DNA of 64,000 nt from Gnetum montanum. Lineage: Eukaryota; Streptophyta; Gnetopsida; Gnetales; Gnetaceae. Positions 46,030 to 55,725 of the stretch are shown here, one piece after another. The position numbers and the translations under genes were made by a program. The stretch is from assembly GCA_015680685.1 (NCBI GenBank), contig MNCI01026525.1:230181-294180 (forward strand). The letters run 5' to 3'. How positions within the stretch are numbered: position 1 is the stretch's first letter; the number at the start of each line of letters is the position of its first letter. Under the pieces are notes generated by a model. It worked only from the letters and a program-made list of their open reading frames with translations, was not told the origin of the DNA and made no database searches.

Positions 46030-46933
46030 TGATGAGTGATGAGGTACCCCTACAACCAACCATACAAATCACAAGCATTCACGCATGATCTTGTTGAATT
46101 CCATGGATGGGACTAGTTGTGGCATTTAGATCATTATGCTTTGATTATAGTTCATTATCTTTCCACTTGGACTAGTGGTAGCTTGTCATGGATGGTTTTG
46201 TCCAAAGTGAGGCATATGATGTTGTTCCTAATTCTATGCTACTCTTGATGATGATAAAAAGGTAAAGTAATTAAACTAATGGACAATGGAAAGTAAAATC
46301 TAACTAGTCTATGTGCAATGAGTATCCACCCTTAATTTTCTATATATGTCTTGGACTTCATGAGAGTACTTCTTGGATGGCCAAGTGTATATCACTAGGT
46401 GTACCAAACAATACACTTCTGGGTTACTAAGTACTTCCACTTAAATAGTCATGGTTAAGGCGTACACATTCTGCTTAATAATAGGAATAGTAAATACCAA
46501 TAAAGGGAAACATTTAACTAAAGAAAGTAGTAAAAAATTAACAATTAAAAGAAATAATAATCTAAGTGGATGCTACAATGATGGGAGTTATCTCAATATT
46601 TATTGGCAATCACGTAATGTGTCCAAGTACATCACACTCAAACAAAGGTGTCAAACAATTACAAAACACCACACTATGAGCATGCACTAGAAATAATAGA
46701 CTTTGAAGAAAAGAAACTGAAAACTAACTTGAAAACTAACTTAAAATAGAAGCCTAGGCATTGTATTTATAGACCAAAGTATATACCTTGATGTCAAGTA
46801 CCTGACATCACATCTGTCACATATGCAACATCATGTACCTGACATTAGAGCAGATAGAAAACAATTACTCATAAAATGTCAAGGCTCTGATGTCAAGGCT
46901 TCGATGTTAAGATAGGAAAAACATCACTCATCA
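46030..46933 (-). repeat. 5' LTR of element D
   Basis: 904 bp, TGATGAGTGATGAGG... to ...CACTCATCA. Minus-strand TATA at 46763-46772. The same TGATGTC/TGACATC U3 repeats as the 3' LTR. Confidence 0.9.
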
Positions 46934-46938
46934 ATGAT

Positions 46939-48150
46939 TAACTTCATTAACCTTATGCATCATTATGGAACTTACTTCTCATTACTTTTTGTTAAATTTA
47001 AAATTTGATTATCATTATTTTCTCCTAAAACCTCTCATTTTTTATCAACTTTGAGTTAACAAGATCCATCTTTTATGATTTCAACTATTTCAAGAATAAA
47101 TGGAATCTACACTCTAGCATAGTAACCCTTAAGAAGCTATGGGATCCATCAAACATATAAAAATGACAAATTTTAAGGCTAAAATGCTAAGGAAAATCCA
47201 TATCACATATACTACAATATTTGTAATATTACAACAAAACTATAAATACTCAACACCCCTTCTCATTTCTCTTACATTTTTCTCAAAACAGAAAAGGAGT
47301 TCTTCCCATTTCCAAATTCCAAACCCTTCCTAGTATCATAACTTGCTGTTTAGGTGTTCATTTGACTTTGTTTAAAAAACCTATGAGCTCCTATAGTTGA
47401 GCTTTTCATCATGGAAGCCACAAAGACATGAACTAAAAAAATTTCTAATCTCATTCTTCAAAGTTTTAGATAACCTTAAAAATAATTAATAAAATGATCT
47501 TTTGGTTGCTTTATGGCCTTAGAAATATAAACCTCAAAATCATCTTACATCATAAATGTCATATTTTTCAAAATGTTGGTCTAACCAAGGGATTTATAAG
47601 GATTTGAATCATCATAAATAAATCTTGAAAACTAATAATTACTTAGGTAATTAAAGATGGCACCAAATTGTGTTCCTAATGCTAATAAACCTTGACAACA
47701 AAGGGAGAAGATGTCAAGTGATTGATGTGGATAAGGATGGAACTAGTCATAATAATTCTAGGCTAGGGAACAAGGATAAGAAGAGTAGCAGATGCAATTA
47801 GTGCACCAACAAATACTCCAAACTCAATAATCTATCCAAGAAGAGGCACTAGCATCATCTACCCCTACAACAGCAACACATGTGAGACTTCCCAAGAAGT
47901 GTATTTGAGCAATTAGTGACAAGGTAGTTGAGCCCAATGTACTTAATAAGCTAAATTTTAGATCCTTATTAGAGTTCACTTCACAAGAGTTGATAAAGTA
48001 TCTACAAACCTCTCCACTATTGCCCTCCTTATTTGCAAATGACAAGTGGCTTTTAGACAAGACCTATACGTTTTGGAACATTGGGTAACCAATGCCACTA
48101 TGAAGATACAAGATATATTTGTCTCATTGTAGTTACACTTGGAATCCTAA
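46939..48150 (+). mobile_element. Element G, 3' region (right of D) with start of the extra ORF
   Basis: 46939-47640 continues the alignment to C (about 32605-33050; e.g. CATTATGGAACTTACTTCTC against ATTTTGGGACTACTTCTC). At 47657 an ATGGCACCAAATTG matches the start of B's extra ORF (ATGGCACCAAGACC). The following 490 bp is full of stops and may be its remnant. The right boundary is uncertain and is set where LTR-like K begins. Confidence 0.6.
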
Positions 48151-48700
48151 ATGATGAGACATTTGGTGGAAATTTTGTATATCTATGTAAGCTTGAATGC
48201 ATGAAATTATGTGCACTCAAATTTATAGTTTGGGATTTGTTTTAGTGAGTGGTGATACACCATTGCTAGTGTCAACCTTGTGCCATAGTGAACCTCATAC
48301 ACTATCTTACATGATGTATTACCTCACCTTGTGTACTGCGTTACATGGTATGTTGCCTTACTTGATGTGTTACCTCACCTGGTGTGCTACCTCATGAAGT
48401 GCACTTTCTTACCTCATGCACTACCTCATCAATTTTGTTATGAATCCAAAAGTTATAAATACCTAAACAAAGAGCTTAAAGGAAAATTCTTTTTTTTTAG
48501 CAATTTTCTTTGTATTTTTTTTTGTAAGAGTTTCTCTTCCTTTCTTGGATTAGGATGTCATTTATTTTTCTTTGTATTTTTGAGTCATCACTTTATCATG
48601 TAGTGATACTTTGTTGAAGTGTTTCTATGCTATCATAACCCAAAACCATTTGAGTAACACAAAGAAAAGTATTTGTGTAATGAATAAATCTTAATTTGAT
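48151..48700 (+). repeat. LTR-like region K with 17-bp repeats and TATA box
   Basis: Possible LTR starting TGATGAGACATTTGG at about 48151. About 48307-48430 has a tandem of a 17-21 bp unit such as TACCTCACCTGGTGTGC. A TATA box, GTTATAAATACC, lies at 48452-48463, followed by a T-rich leader. No matching TSD or right terminus found, so the extent is provisional. Confidence 0.45.
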
Positions 48701-49034
48701 TTTCTTAAATTTTTTAATTTAATTTTATTAAAAATTATTAATAATATCTCATTAATAAATTTATTTATTAAATTTATAGTTAATTAATTTCTTCAGATAG
48801 ATTAGCCTAGTTATGTGGAGTTTTGTAATGATTCCACCTTGCTTGAGAAGGTCATAGTTATACAAAATGGTGTTGGGCCATTAAGGGTGTAACTGAAAAG
48901 ATTTTATTATTTTGCATATTAGTGTCACACTTAGCCCATAAGGGATTATGGCATGGTTTGCATGTGTGTTAGATTTCTGCATTACACTTGTCTTGCAAGG
49001 GATTAGAAGTTTAAATTATTTTTGTATTATTTTG
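48700..49034. other. Unassigned spacer left of element H
   Basis: AT-rich sequence where H integrase similarity ends abruptly. No LTR for H is recognised here. Confidence 0.45.
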
Positions 49035-49695
49035 AACAACCATGCAATAGAAATACTTCACGTATGAATTTTTGGGGTACCTCTTCTACTGTGTTAGTAG
49101 ATTTCAAAGACATAGAATGTGCCATCTTTAATAGATGATCAACCACTATGAAAATTGAGTAATTTTCCTTTTTTGTTATTGGAAATTCCACAATGAAATC
49201 CATGGTGACATCTTCCCATTTTTAGGTTGGGACTTTCATATGTTGTAATAATCCACTGGGTTTCCTCTATTCAACTTTTATTCTTTGGCATGGTGAATAA
49301 TTTTTAATGTATGAGGACACATAATTCTTAATTCCAAGAGAGAAACAAGATTTGCATATTATCATATAAGACTTAATATAACCTAGGCATCTTGAGAATG
49401 GTATTTCATGTGCTTCACACAACAACCTTAGTCTTTGTCCTTTCATTAATAAACCATTAGAGGTAAGTTGATATTGAGGCTTAGAGGAAACATTGGTTAA
49501 AATATTCTTAAAATAAGGATTTTCTTTTATTTTCTCCTTAATTTCTTCTTTCATAGGGGTTGTTACCACATCTATCATCAAGTCCCACATTTTACTAAGG
49601 GCATCAACTACCACATTTTTCTTACCAAGGATATATTTGATATCAAAATCATATTCAGCCAATAATTGTACCCATTGCCTTTGACGAGTATTCAA
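49035..49695 (-). pseudogene. RNase H end and integrase N-terminal half of element H
   Basis: Open 142-codon stretch (49695-49267): RQRQWVQLLAEYDFDIKYI, GKKNVVVDALSKM (end of RNase H), then the zinc-binding region with YIKNYSPCQRIKVE. It continues through a stop into KWEDVTMDFIVEFPITKKG (first catalytic D) and IVVDHLLKMAHS, then ends near 49050. The remaining two catalytic acids and the C-terminus are absent. Confidence 0.88.
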
Positions 49696-49699
49696 AATA

Positions 49700-50162
49700 T
49701 GGTGTCTCTACAAAAATTCTAAACTTTTATGATCTATTTTTAGTACAAACCTTTTTCCACAAGATAATGTCTCCAAACATTCAAACCATGAATAATTACT
49801 TGCAATTCTAAATCATGGGTTGAGTAATTTACCTCAGCTCCTCATAATTTACAAGATTCATAACATACCACTTTATCTTCTTGTGAAAGAACTACATCAA
49901 TTCCTATTCTACAGGAGTCTATGGATACTTCAAATGATAATTCTTCATCTAGAATTCTTAGAATAGGTGTTGTTGTGAGTAGCATCTTTAATATGAGGAA
50001 AGCTTCCTTGCATTTTTCATCAAACTTAAACACACATTTTTCCTACAAAAGGTCAGTCAATGCCGCTTCCAAGGTAGAATAATCTTTAATGAAACACTGA
50101 TAAAAACTAGATAAGCCCAAAAAACTACAAACCATTGTAACATCTTTTAATTGAGGCTAGTC
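49700..50162 (-). pseudogene. RNase H of element H
   Basis: FDEKCKEAFLILKMLLTTTP and FEVSIDSCRIGIDVVLSQ (50033-49842), the usual start of the plant gypsy RNase H (family D-A-S reads D-S-C). Stops occur on both sides. Confidence 0.82.
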
Positions 50163-50709
50163 CTAGATTGCACTAACTTTTGCTGGATCTACTTGCAATC
50201 CTTTCTTAGAAACTATATGGCCCAAGAATGAAACTTCTTTCTTAAAGAGTTCACATATACTTAATTTAGCTTTTAACTGATTCTCTTTAAGAATTTCCAT
50301 CATAGTTTTCAAACTTTTAACATGTTCTTCCTTCGTCTTAGAATAAACAAGTATATCATCCATAAATGCTATAACAAACCGATCAAGATATTTACAAAAA
50401 ATATTATTCATTAATTCCATGAATGTTGTAGGTGCATGAGTTAATCCAAATAGCATCACAACAAATTTGTATACTCCATACTTGGTTTTAAAAGTAGTTT
50501 TCTCAATATCTTTCTCCTTAATCCTTATTTGGTGATATCTTGATTTTAAATTAATCTTTGAAAAATAACATGCACCTATGAGTTGATCAAACAAATCATC
50601 AATCGTAAGTAAAGAATAAGTATTTTTAATCATCATTTTATTCAATTCTCTATAATCAATGCATAATCTTAATGTACCATCTTTCTTTTTAACAGATAAG
50701 ACTAGATCA
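50163..50709 (-). pseudogene. Reverse transcriptase of element H, main part
   Basis: Open frame: [45 protein letters not shown], the catalytic FMDD (50366-50355) in [15 protein letters not shown], and [14 protein letters not shown]. It is interrupted only by solo LTR L, whose end supplies an apparent upstream ATG, so the annotated Met is not the true start. FMDD is intact, making this the best-preserved RT in the window. Confidence 0.92.
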
Positions 50710-52416
50710 TGAAACACCACCAAATTTGGGTGACAATGTTTCAATGGCAAATTTGTCTAAGTGTCAACACAAGGAAAATTTTTCCTAAGTGTTTGGCCCA
50801 TGCTTCCATTGTTGGGACTATGCTCCAAAGTGTAGTCAATGTAGCATGCAGCATAGAACCAAATTTGCAAAAATTTTCTAAGTGTCAACAGCAATTGCGA
50901 AATTTTTCTAAGTGTTGTGTTATGCTCCCATTGCATCTACTACACTCTAGAGCATAGCTAGCATAGCATGCACTTTAGTGGATAGTTTTGCCTAAGTGTC
51001 AAGCCAGAATTTGTCAAGCTAGTTCAGCATGGAAGGGGCATTTTGGTATATTTTCTAACTCTTGAGGCTACCCCTCCTACTATGCTTAAGAGCGTAGCCA
51101 ACGTAGCTTGGATGAAGATTCCAGGTTTTGTCAATTTTTTCTAAGTGTTAGTGCTACACTCGCACTTTTCCTACTATGCTCTAGAGCATAGCTGGCATAG
51201 CTAGCATAGCTATCACTGAACTTCAATTTTTGCAAAATTTACCTAACTATTAGGCTACGCTCTAGAGTGTAATTGCTGTAGCAATGCAAGATGACCTCTA
51301 GAGCTTAGCACCAGCCTCCATCTCAACTCCAGCACTTCTCTAGCAAGCAAGATCAACAATTTGCATCTCTTTTACACCCACCACATTTGTCCCAAATTTT
51401 ACCTATGCTTAATCCCACTCAAAATAGGGAAGAGCATAGTCCCAGAGCATAGCCTCAAAATTGCATCATTTTTCACTGTTTGTAGGTACATTGTGGTCTT
51501 TTTGGCTTTGGAACATGTAGTCTTCATAATGTAGTCATAGTCTTGCAGTCTCTTAGGGTCCATTAGAGCACACCAAAGTGTAGCACCATTTTTCTCCAAT
51601 GGGAGCATAACTATGATCAATGTAGCCTCAACTACCCTTTGCCACATGGCACTTGAACTACACTTCACATCAACCCTAGCCCTATAAATACCCCTGTGTT
51701 TCACATGTTAAGGGTTGGCTAGCAATTACATTTTAGTAATGGGTACTTTGAAGCACTTGGTTGGAATTTTCATTCAGCAGTAGGCACCTTGGCACTAACA
51801 CCTTTGCACCTGAACACCCTTAACACCTTGGTAAAACTTTGGAACACCTTTGCACATCGCAGCACAATGCAGCCCACAAGACACTGCAGCAGCCAACTTA
51901 GTAGGCATAGACATCACTGTGGACATTAGTTTCATAGCTCGAACACCCTAGATACTATGACTACATTGCCTACTACACCCATCTATACATCGTGTCCCTC
52001 CTCACCTCTCTTTTGCAATTGCTATGCTCCCCCCATTTAGGGTAGTGCCATTCTTCCTCTCTCAAACTCCATTACATTTTCAAGCATTTCCTTTGGCATC
52101 TAGCATTACACTTGTATTTTTTCAATATTTTTCATGTATTTGCATGTTTTCACCATCATTTTCACACTAGAAAGCCTTGCTATGCTTGGGGTTAGTTCAT
52201 CCCAATATCACTAAAAAAATTATGTAAACTCTCTAACACTTATTCATCAAAACACCTTGTAAGTCCTAGTTTGGTTGACACGACTGTCCTAGGTGCTCCA
52301 CCTCCATTTTCCCCCTCCAGTGATGGCCCTTTAGACAAGGGCATGGTTAGGACTATATTGTAGCTATGGATCCCTCAACATGACCATTCTAGCTACTGAT
52401 GTTTTCGGTTGCTATA
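50710..52416 (+). mobile_element. Solo LTR L inserted in element H RT
   Basis: 1707 bp, TGAAACACCACCAAATTTGG... to ...TTTTCGGTTGCTATA (the I LTR ends GTTGTTACA). The TSD is diverged (GATCA at 50705-50709, GTGCA at 52417-52421). Joining the flanks restores [13 protein letters not shown], which proves the boundaries. TATA box CCTATAAATACCC at 51681-51693. Repeats of CTATGCTCTAGAGCATAG and single TCTAAGTGT(C/T) motifs throughout. Same family as element I LTRs, opposite orientation. Confidence 0.88.
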
Positions 52417-52660
52417 GTGCACCCCAAGATGATATGCTAGGTCAAATTTTCCCTTCTTCCAATGATTGATCTAACTGCACTTTTAATTCTCTTAATTCAG
52501 AAGTAGAAAATATATAGGGGGCTTTTGAAATAGGTTGTGTACTATGAAAAATATCAATAGGATGCTGAACAATCCTTTTTGGAGGTACCTCTCTAGTTTG
52601 ACCAAATACTGAATCTTTATATTCCTTAAGTTCTTTTGGAATCTCAATATCTGAAGATCT
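52417..52660 (-). pseudogene. RT amino terminus and PR-RT linker of element H
   Basis: Minus strand STSELRELKVQLDQSLEEGK, then RPSISSWGAL (stop between) up to the L insertion. This corresponds to the 'ELKELKEQL..LLDKGFIRPS.SPWGAPV' segment of the family. Confidence 0.8.
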
Positions 52661-53077
52661 TTAAGGCTGGGTCACTTTGACAACCAACATCATAGCATCA
52701 TTTTTAACTAATCTTTTGGTTTGCTCAATGGTTATTGTATGAATTTTCCTTGTTGTACCTACCTCCCTTAGACCCCTGACTCCATCAGTGGATGGGAATT
52801 TTAAAATACTAGTTCCAAAGTGGGCAATAATATCATATTTTTGTAGGAAAGACATTCCTAAAATTGCATCAACATCACCTAGTTCAAATTCAAGGAATTC
52901 ATCAACAAAAGGCATGTTTTGCAAAGTAAATTTAATTTCTCCATACCCAGTATGCTTGCTCACAGTTGTTCCATCTACAAGTTCTATCTTAATAATTTTG
53001 TTGGAAGGTAAACTTAATTTCAATAAATTAATTAACGTTGAAGAAACAAAGCTATCACTGGCACCACTATCAATCAA
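52661..53077 (-). pseudogene. Aspartic protease of element H
   Basis: 139-codon open stretch: IDSGASDSFVSSTLINLL (active site D-S-G), YGEIKFTLQNMPFVDEFL, LGDVDAILGMSFLQKYDII (hydrophobic-G motif), then a variable linker. Full length for the domain and without internal stops; the Met is internal to the polyprotein. Confidence 0.88.
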
Positions 53078-53094
53078 AAATTTAATTTTTTTAC

Positions 53095-54064
53095 ATTTAG
53101 TTAAACCTTCAAAAATTAGTAAAGAAAATTAAAATTTACACAAACCTAATTTCGTTGATGTAGATATCTTCTCCACTACTATGGTGGTGGTTGGAATTTT
53201 TCTTTTGTTCATGTTTGGGTTGAGTTTTTGATTCCTGATTTGGTTGGTCCTTTGTACTTTTGTTCACAATTTTGGAAAATATCATTTGAAATGATCTTCA
53301 TCACAAACAAAACATCCTAATCTTGATCAAGCTCTTTAGGTTGTTGTTTCCTCTACCATTGCTTTTGGAGGGGTAGCTTGTCAAAGGGTTGCTTGTATTT
53401 GATTCGATTCTTCATAATCCTTAGCAATTCTATATGCTTCATCAATTGTTTGAGGATTATTTTCTCATGTTTGAAGATGTAGTTGAGCATGTAGTTTACC
53501 AATGAACTTTGAAGCTAATTCTCCCTCATCCTAGTGGGTTACATACCAAGAAAGATCACAGAATTCCTTGTAATAATCCTCTAGAGATCACCTTCCCAAT
53601 CTTAAGAAATCAAATCTCATTTTGTGCTCTTTGAGGAAAGAGTTAGGGATATTTTTTTTTCAAAATCTTGATAAAAATTAAGCCAATTTTTAATCAAACA
53701 TTAAGATCTTAGTCCATTCCACCATGTTGTTTCAAGTCCTCTTAAATACAAGGAGATAACTTCTAAACATTCTAAGCTTAATAAATTTAACATATGGAAG
53801 AAGTATTTCACTGTATCAAGCTAATCCTTTACCTTGGAACTAGATCTAGGGGCTCCATCATAATGATCTAATTTTACTTTCTTGGCACGAACTTGTGTTA
53901 GGAATTCTCTAGGTGGATTAATCCAGCTTCCATATCCCTCACCCTCAATTTCTACTCCATGGCCTAAAGGATGGATTTTAGTATCCTCTTGACCAATAGG
54001 TGAGGGTTTTTTTAGTGTGGATCCCTAGGAAAAAGTTTATCTTTATCTTGATGTTAATCCCTAG
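53095..54064 (-). pseudogene. gag of element H, downstream part
   Basis: Minus strand with stops: VRAKKVKLDHYDGA and LSLECLEVISLYLRGLETTW (the 'LEG.A..WW' capsid end), later the zinc-knuckle remnant CFVCDEDHF (about 53318-53290), where the last Cys is lost. Continuous with 62702-62992 across element I. Confidence 0.8.
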
Positions 54065-55706
54065 TGTAACAACTAAAAATGTTGGTGGCTAGAATCATCG
54101 AGGGGTCAACCAATGCACAACCTTAACCCTATATCTACACGAGGACCTTGTTAGAAATGGAGGCAAAGTTCCCTAAATGGTCTTGTTAATCAAATAGGAA
54201 CTTTGCTAGTTGCACCCGAGGTAATGGGTGCAACCAAGAGGTGGTGTGGTTAGCTAAAATGCAAATGCAAATAATGCAAAATGGTATTAAGTGTTAAAGT
54301 AGTGCTTCATGATGCTAAGTGTAGAGTGTAGTCACAAAACGAGGGTGGTCTCAATCAAAACAAGGGTGTCAACCCATGGAGACTACCACTTGAGCATGGT
54401 ACAACATGATGATACATGAAAAAATATAAAAAGATTCAAGAAAAATGCAAGAAAATGTTAGAAATGGGAGAGAGAAATGAAACAATGCCCCAAATGGAAG
54501 CGTAGTTAACTCCAAAAGGGTCTCAGAAGGTATATAGTGTACAACAGGCACAGTGGGAGCATAGTCATAGTCTCAATGGTGTTGGGCCATAAAGTTTGAC
54601 ACTTGCTGTGATGAACTATGCCTACCGAGTTAGCCACCATGATGTGCCATGCAATGTTTTATAGGGCTACAATGGGGCTATAGTGTACCATGCAGTGCAA
54701 GGCTGAAATGGGGCCTCAGTGTGCTATGTAGTGCAAGGCTACAATGGGGCCACTATGTACTATGTAGTACAAGGATTTCGCTCTGCTGGTGTGGTGTGCT
54801 CTGGGTCTCATTCACCCATGGATCTAAGTGCCAAGATGCCAAAATGCCAAATGTCAAATGAAAGTGCCAACTATCAACCTAGTAAAAAATGGAAGCCCCC
54901 CCTCTAAAACATTGGGGTGCATGGGTATTTATAGGGCTAGGTTTAGCCCAAAATGCAAATCAGGTGCCTTGTGGCTATGTGATAGGTGGGACTATGAGAA
55001 AAATTCAAACAATTTCTAACTCTAGCCATGGGACTACGTAGGATGTTGGCTATTATGCTTGTCCCATGTTACGTGCGGGACATGGGACACTGGCTACTAC
55101 ACTCATCCTATGTTACGTGCAGGACATGGGATGCTCCCCAGGAATAAGGCATAGCATGGATACTTAGAAGAATCTGGTGAAGACTATAATCCTTGTCCTT
55201 GTTACACTAGCTATGCTCTAGAGCATAGCAAAAGGGGTGGCCTTAGGAGTTAGAAAATATGCTAAATGCCTCTTCCATGTTGAGCTAGCTTGATGGCTTC
55301 TTGCATAATACTTAGGCAACACTAACCACTGAAAAGTGTGCTACGCTAGCTATGCTCTAGAGCATAGCAAAGCATAGGAACCTAGGAGATAGAGAATTTT
55401 CCAAACTGTTTCATCCATCCCAAACAATCTTGACAACTTCTAGCTTGGCACTTGGGCAAGCTAGCCATGGAAGTATGTACTACACTAGCTATGCTCTAGA
55501 GTGTAGCAGGTAGAGTGAGAATGTAGTAAGACACTTAGAAAAATTTTGATGGAGCTGTTGTTGACACTTAGAAAATTTTGCAAAATATGATTTTATGCAT
55601 GCTATGGTGGGGAGTGTAGCACCAATGCTTAGAGAAATTTTCCATGTTTTGACACTTAGACAAATTTGCAGTTTCAGTGCTGAAGCCCAAAATTGGTGGT
55701 GTTTCA
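54065..55706 (-). repeat. 3' LTR of element I
   Basis: 1642 bp. Minus-strand TATA at 54924-54934 (CCCTATAAATACCC). Contains three copies of ~38-bp repeats (54655-54778), about two hairpin repeat units (55061-55135), and the 20-bp palindrome GCTATGCTCTAGAGCATAGC at 55210-55229 and 55349-55368 plus a mutated third at 55488-55507. Confidence 0.9.
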
Positions 55707-55725
55707 TTGGCCCCTCTTTGTTGAT
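55707..55725 (-). other. Polypurine tract of element I
   Basis: Minus strand AACAAAGAGGGGCCAA abuts LTR start TGAAACACC. Confidence 0.7.

Larger units (their letters stand above)
40559..46933 (-). mobile_element. Element D: gag-only Athila-like element
   Basis: Perfect TSD ATGAT (40554-40558 and 46934-46938). Minus orientation: 5' LTR 46030-46933, degenerate primer site, gag (about 45990-43560), internal PPT-like motif (43436-43460), 3' noncoding region, PPT (41444-41463), 3' LTR 40559-41443. Total 6.4 kb, the same size as C without its insertion. No protease, RT or integrase. The gag amino terminus matches C. Confidence 0.92.

Noticed and set aside
48307-48430. Possible CRISPR-like regular repeat
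   Set aside because: Units are contiguous without spacers and diverged; this is plant DNA and a U3-type tandem repeat fits.
54649-54907. Two overlapping ORFs rich in repeated QG/ARLQWG words
   Set aside because: Translations of the ~38-bp LTR repeat of element I; present in an LTR, not a gene.
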